Source of the DNA: Anaerolineae bacterium
GTDB taxonomy: Bacteria; Chloroflexota; Anaerolineae; Aggregatilineales; Phototrophicaceae
Direction: 5' to 3'
Length of the DNA: 17,845 nt
Assembly: GCA_028284565.1 (NCBI GenBank)
Contig: JANQRM010000336.1
Location: 1 to 17,845 of the forward strand
How positions within the stretch are numbered: the first letter of the stretch is position 1; the number at the start of each line of letters is the position of its first letter. A program made the translations under genes and the position numbers. Under the pieces are notes generated by a model. It was not told the DNA's origin. It saw only the letters and a program-made list of their open reading frames with translations, and made no database searches. Below are positions 14,528-17,845 of this stretch, one piece after another.

Positions 14528-14536
14528 TGATATACT
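14528..14536 (+). promoter_or_regulatory. Extended -10 promoter of the HEAT-repeat gene
   Basis: TGATATACT fits the extended -10 form TGnTATAAT with one mismatch. No -35 is seen, which is acceptable for extended -10 promoters. Transcription from about 14543 would give a leader of ~214 bases before the ATG at 14757. Confidence 0.45.
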
Positions 14537-14561
14537 GAAACAGAACATATGTTTTAAATGA

Positions 14562-14693
14562 GAGAGGGTTGGAAACCTCCACTAACAAAACCTGATGTCT
14601 AAAATCTGAAGCAAACCCAATCCTAACTTTATCCGTCGTCACGACGGGAACGCGCCTGCCAACCGTCGAAAACATAGTTCATCCGCGCGACGG
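14562..14693 (+). other. Structured leader region with two CCGTCG/CGACGG hairpins
   Basis: Within the predicted long leader of the HEAT-repeat gene there is a small hairpin near 14562-14577 (GAGGGTT with AACCTC around GGA). It is followed by CCGTCG 14633-14638 with CGACGG 14642-14647 and by CCGTCG 14663-14668 with CGACGG 14688-14693. The 3' arms of the last two continue identically as CGACGGGAA. Each 5' arm can pair with either 3' arm, allowing alternative folds. Confidence 0.45.
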
Positions 14694-14756
14694 GAAACCT
14701 AACGGCATATGAAACACAAACCAAATTCTAACCAAGCAGGTAGATGATAAACCCAA

Positions 14757-15833
14757 ATGAACCCGTCAAATCACATCCCAGAACTTATCAACATGATGTG
14801 TAGAGACATCGCAGAAGACCCCGATGCTTATGCCGATGCTTGCTATCAACTCTGGCAACTTGGGGATGATGCTGTCGATTCGCTTGAACCCTTCCTCTAT
14901 GAACCAGCTGATGAGGACATTCCTTATCATAAGAAAGAAACATGGTGTCTAAAATCAGCGAAAATCTTAGGCAACATTGGCACAAAATATGCTTTGGACA
15001 CCTTAAGAACAGCGATGTTTGATATTAACTCCCTTCTTCGAGGTTTAGAACGACACGAACCTTTAATCGAAAATCCGCCTATAGAGGGGATTAATTATCA
15101 TCTTCGCTGGTATCAACGTGCATCTGAATGGCGTTTCAAAGATGAATTTCATGACCTAAATCCATCAATCAAAAAATGGCTTTACACCATTGATTTCGAT
15201 CTGCTATTTCGTCAAGAAATTTATGATATTGCTCAATTTGGCGATGCCCGATTCATTCGTCCCCTAATCAAAGGATTACAAGAGTATGATATGAAAACCA
15301 ATCGTTATGCGAGCGATGGATTATTGGAAGTTGGCGAACCTGCTGTCATACCACTGATTGACTGTTTAAATGATGTTGATAAAGACTTCGTGCGAAATGT
15401 AATTTGGCTTCTCGGTGCATTAGATGATGAACGGGCTATAGAGCCACTCATCAAGGAATTAGATAATAAGATAACCTATCAATATGTCATCTATGCGTTA
15501 GGGAGGCTTAAAGCCAAAGAAGCCTTACAACCCCTAATGAAATTTTTGGAACATGAAGATGAATGGACACGTTGTGATACAGTGACTACTATAGGATACG
15601 TTGGCGGTAAAGTCTATTTAGACCGACTTGAGCCGTTGTTACATGATCCTAGTCCACTTGTTCAAGGTCGAATGGCAACGGTGTTTGCTGGATATGGTGA
15701 TGAGAGAGCTAGAAGAATCATTGAAACCCTGCCCCAATCAAGTTTCAAGAAGGGAAAAGAAACGTTACTTCGCAAGCTAAATAACCCTGCCTCTGAGCCG
15801 TCTGTATCAGAAACCGAATTTACAATTGACTAG
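14757..15833 (+). CDS. HEAT-repeat (PBS lyase-like) protein
   Basis: This 358-aa soluble protein is rich in short helical repeats. Repeats at about 50-75 (DAVDSLEPFL), 160-190 (FGDARFIRPLIKGL), 195-220 (VGEPAVIPLIDCL), 225-245 (LGALDDERAIEPLIKEL), 250-275 (LGRLKAKEALQPLMKFLEHED) and 280-310 (VYLDRLEPLLHDPSPLVQGRMATVF) have the HEAT pattern of G-D/E-x-x-A-hydrophobic-x-P-L. Such proteins are protein-binding scaffolds or bilin-lyase relatives. No catalytic residues are evident and no partner is indicated by neighbours. The base composition is more AT-rich than the flanking genes. The start is uncertain: the ATG at 14757 has no close Shine-Dalgarno, and in-frame ATGs at 14793 and 14796 are alternatives next to the end of a small overlapping ORF. 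Confidence 0.85.
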   Translation: MNPSNHIPELINMMCRDIAEDPDAYADACYQLWQLGDDAVDSLEPFLYEPADEDIPYHKKETWCLKSAKILGNIGTKYALDTLRTAMFDINSLLRGLERHEPLIENPPIEGINYHLRWYQRASEWRFKDEFHDLNPSIKKWLYTIDFDLLFRQEIYDIAQFGDARFIRPLIKGLQEYDMKTNRYASDGLLEVGEPAVIPLIDCLNDVDKDFVRNVIWLLGALDDERAIEPLIKELDNKITYQYVIYALGRLKAKEALQPLMKFLEHEDEWTRCDTVTTIGYVGGKVYLDRLEPLLHDPSPLVQGRMATVFAGYGDERARRIIETLPQSSFKKGKETLLRKLNNPASEPSVSETEFTID

Positions 15834-15873
15834 AGACACGTTGTTTAAGTGTCTTAATAGTTTAGCGCGAAAG
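15834..15873. terminator. Weak bidirectional terminator candidate
   Basis: In the 43-base convergent gap AGACAC (15834-15839) pairs with GTGTCT (15849-15854), and a second small hairpin, GCGC-GAAA-GCGT with a GNRA loop, follows near 15865-15876. Neither has a solid T-run, so termination is only suggested by position. Confidence 0.3.
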
Positions 15874-15876
15874 CGT

Positions 15877-17845
15877 TTAACGATAAAAGCCTCGTTGTTG
15901 AATGCGAATATGCTCAATCAGCACACGCTCTGCCGGACCATCTTCGGGATATGCCACCCGCATCTCAATCGCACCGTTCTCGCCGATGAAGCGCATGGGG
16001 TCTTCAATGTCTTGCGTATCAAAGGTCTGCATCCGCCACGCTTCCCATGTTTCATCTTCCCAATTCCACAATTCCAGTGGGACCGCCTGCGAGAAGCCAC
16101 TCTGTCGATCAAGTGTTATCGTCATCTCGGTGACTTCTTCGAGCGCAAGCTCTTGCAAAGGATAAAAACGGAAAATGACACCCTCGCCACCAAACAACTG
16201 CATTCGATCCATCGCGGGTTCCATCAAGCCATTTTTCTCAACTGTGAACCATGTGAAATATTCAGATGGCAATTCGACTAGTGTATTCGACGGAGGCAGA
16301 TCGACATCGACATTCAATTCAATAATATAGAGCGTGCTATCCACTGTCGTCCAGCCCGCCCCTTCGATGGTCATATCCCGTGCCCAGTCCGCTTGTCCCC
16401 AGCCAATTAGATAGGCTTGATTGCCCCGTGCAGTCACCCCAAATTGCTCAAGCGCAAAGGACTGCAAAAAGGCTTGTCGGCGACGGGTTTCATCGAGTTC
16501 TTCGGTGGCATTGCGATAATCGGTGGCATTCAGATAACTCTCGCCCATGATTTGGCTGACGGTGAACGGTGTCTGACTCCGACCTGCGACAACGATACGA
16601 AAACCACCCGTATCCGAAATGCGGAAGCCGGGGTCAAAACCAAAGATGTATTCAAACGGCAAAGGACTGGGCGCGGCATCACGCACCTCAGCCGTCAGAT
16701 TACGGGGCGCAATGGTGACAATGTCACCCGGCGCAACATCCACGTTCAATTCATAACTCGCGCCATCAACGAGAACGACAGCGTCTTCCAGCGTGATGTC
16801 GCTGTCATTGCGTATCGAACCCTGAAACGCATGGGTTCCGCTGACCGTGTGGAGCATCGTCAAACTCCCGCTAATGTCAGGACTCTCGATGACATCTTGC
16901 GTGTTGAAATTAGCGAAAATCCCGCCGTCAATCGTGAAGCTATCCGCGCGGAATTGGGTACTCTCCCGTATCTCCATGCTCGATTGCACACTGGTCGTCC
17001 CGAACAAGCCTTGCGTGGTTGCACCGGGTTGCAAAATGTTTACCCAACGACCTTCGGGCATCTCTACCGCATAATCCGAGCGACGTGGCGAGAGCAAGCC
17101 AACCAATTGTTGCACATGCGCGCGCTCACTGTCCTCCCACGATTGCACGACGGTCAGCCGACTAACGATGATGTCATTGCCACGAAGGTTGAAGCCCACC
17201 GACCATGCGATGATGCTAAAGAGGATGATAGATAGAGGAATCGTAATCCATGCCCATTCCCGGCGATTTAGACGCGAGAGGATGAAGTAATTCACGGGTC
17301 CAATAACGATGATATAACCAAACAGGAACAAACATAGCGACCAAACCGAGGGCAATAAATTCACACCGGGCAAGATGGACAAGCTACTATGCGCCCAATC
17401 AAAATTCTTGACACCTGCTGTCCAGACAGGTTGCGGACGCACACTGCTCACCAAGTTTGACCACATTTCGGACAGCCGTTCCCAATCACGAAGCGGTTGG
17501 AGTGTGGGGTCTGCGCTGACATAATCGACTGTGCCTGCGCCATGCCAACGTCGCGCAATCAGGGGAAGGTCATCAGTCCCCGCGAGGACAAAGGCATCAT
17601 CTGCCAATTCACCCGTAGCGACGACGGTGCGTTCTTCAAGGTCAATCTGCAAATCGCCAGCGAATTGAGCATAGCCCGTGACATCATCCAGCGTTTCGAC
17701 GCCATCCGGTCGCAGAGGCAGTATGTCATCTAAGCCACTGGCGGTTGCTTGCCAATTGGGTCCGCCGACCACGATGAGATGTCCGCCTTGTGTCACCCAA
17801 TCTGTCAGCGCGGTATGTTGGACATTGCTGAACGCACCACTGTCG
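15877..17845 (-). CDS. Large membrane-anchored protein of unknown function, partial at right edge
   Basis: The reading frame is open to the window edge, so at least 655 residues are C-terminal parts of a longer protein. The visible N-terminal part ends a domain with LTDWVTQGGHLIVVGGPNW. This resembles the class I glutamine-amidotransferase-like (flavodoxin-like) beta strand and glycine loop in BatA/vWF-type membrane proteins. Two membrane helices at about 17350-17190 (SVWSLCLFLFGYIIVIGPVN, then ITIPLSIILFSIIAWSVGF) flank a short basic loop. The remaining ~440 residues are beta-rich, acidic and probably extracytoplasmic, with no catalytic motif that I recognise. The best guess is a surface or envelope integrity protein of Chloroflexota type. 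An internal GTG at 17796 is not the true start. The stop at 15877 is convergent with the HEAT-repeat gene. Confidence 0.75.
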   Translation of the reverse strand, partial: DSGAFSNVQHTALTDWVTQGGHLIVVGGPNWQATASGLDDILPLRPDGVETLDDVTGYAQFAGDLQIDLEERTVVATGELADDAFVLAGTDDLPLIARRWHGAGTVDYVSADPTLQPLRDWERLSEMWSNLVSSVRPQPVWTAGVKNFDWAHSSLSILPGVNLLPSVWSLCLFLFGYIIVIGPVNYFILSRLNRREWAWITIPLSIILFSIIAWSVGFNLRGNDIIVSRLTVVQSWEDSERAHVQQLVGLLSPRRSDYAVEMPEGRWVNILQPGATTQGLFGTTSVQSSMEIRESTQFRADSFTIDGGIFANFNTQDVIESPDISGSLTMLHTVSGTHAFQGSIRNDSDITLEDAVVLVDGASYELNVDVAPGDIVTIAPRNLTAEVRDAAPSPLPFEYIFGFDPGFRISDTGGFRIVVAGRSQTPFTVSQIMGESYLNATDYRNATEELDETRRRQAFLQSFALEQFGVTARGNQAYLIGWGQADWARDMTIEGAGWTTVDSTLYIIELNVDVDLPPSNTLVELPSEYFTWFTVEKNGLMEPAMDRMQLFGGEGVIFRFYPLQELALEEVTEMTITLDRQSGFSQAVPLELWNWEDETWEAWRMQTFDTQDIEDPMRFIGENGAIEMRVAYPEDGPAERVLIEHIRIQQRGFYR

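Noticed and set aside
14463..14675. A 70-codon minus-strand frame in the HEAT-gene leader
   Set aside because: It has no ribosome-binding site and no family resemblance, and it overlaps the hairpin arms that better explain the sequence.
16417..17235. A 272-codon open frame on the plus strand
   Set aside because: It is antisense to the well-supported minus-strand membrane protein, has low-complexity polar composition with no family features, and has no ribosome-binding site. It is a shadow frame.

Overview
This window of about 17.8 kb (close to 50% GC) reads as ordinary chromosome of a free-living bacterium. The gene set suggests Chloroflexota, probably an Anaerolineae-like lineage. It includes gatC, large multi-pass GT-C type glycosyltransferases with an extracytoplasmic beta module, an F420-0:L-glutamate ligase family protein, a 6-pyruvoyl-tetrahydropterin-synthase-related membrane protein and a SpoIIAA-like protein. 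The taxonomic call is inference from gene content and protein style. No tRNA, rRNA, insertion sequence, phage gene or CRISPR array was found.

Layout from left to right. A nearly complete gatC runs off the left edge (-). It is divergent from a TrpC-fold protein that seems to have lost its catalytic residues (+). Then come a TSUP/TauE-like permease (-), an ABC-F ATPase (+), a GT-C membrane glycosyltransferase-like protein (-), a DUF4240 protein (-), an NAD(P)H-dependent SDR (+), a small secreted metzincin-type protease (-) and a nitroreductase (+). A 402-base non-genic stretch at 9220-9621 follows, and it is the most unusual part of the window. It has a near-consensus promoter, an 18-codon ORF with a strong Shine-Dalgarno sequence that could be sequestered, a 10-bp GC-rich hairpin and a nested hairpin with a possible pseudoknot. 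To its right are a small SpoIIAA/STAS-like protein (+), a CofE-like ligase (-), a second large membrane glycosyltransferase-like protein (-), an acetamidase/formamidase (+), a HEAT-repeat protein with a long structured leader (+), and the C-terminal 655 residues of a large membrane-anchored protein that runs off the right edge (-).

Genes mostly alternate strands and look monocistronic. Four convergent pairs have stop codons only 3 to 9 bases apart, so ordinary intrinsic terminators do not fit between them. No pathway is shared by the whole window. The two GT-C proteins share a recognisable C-terminal beta module and probably both act in envelope glycan assembly. Most other genes are isolated housekeeping, redox or stress-type functions. 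The best leads for something undescribed are the structured locus at 9247-9551 and the catalytically degenerate TrpC paralogue.
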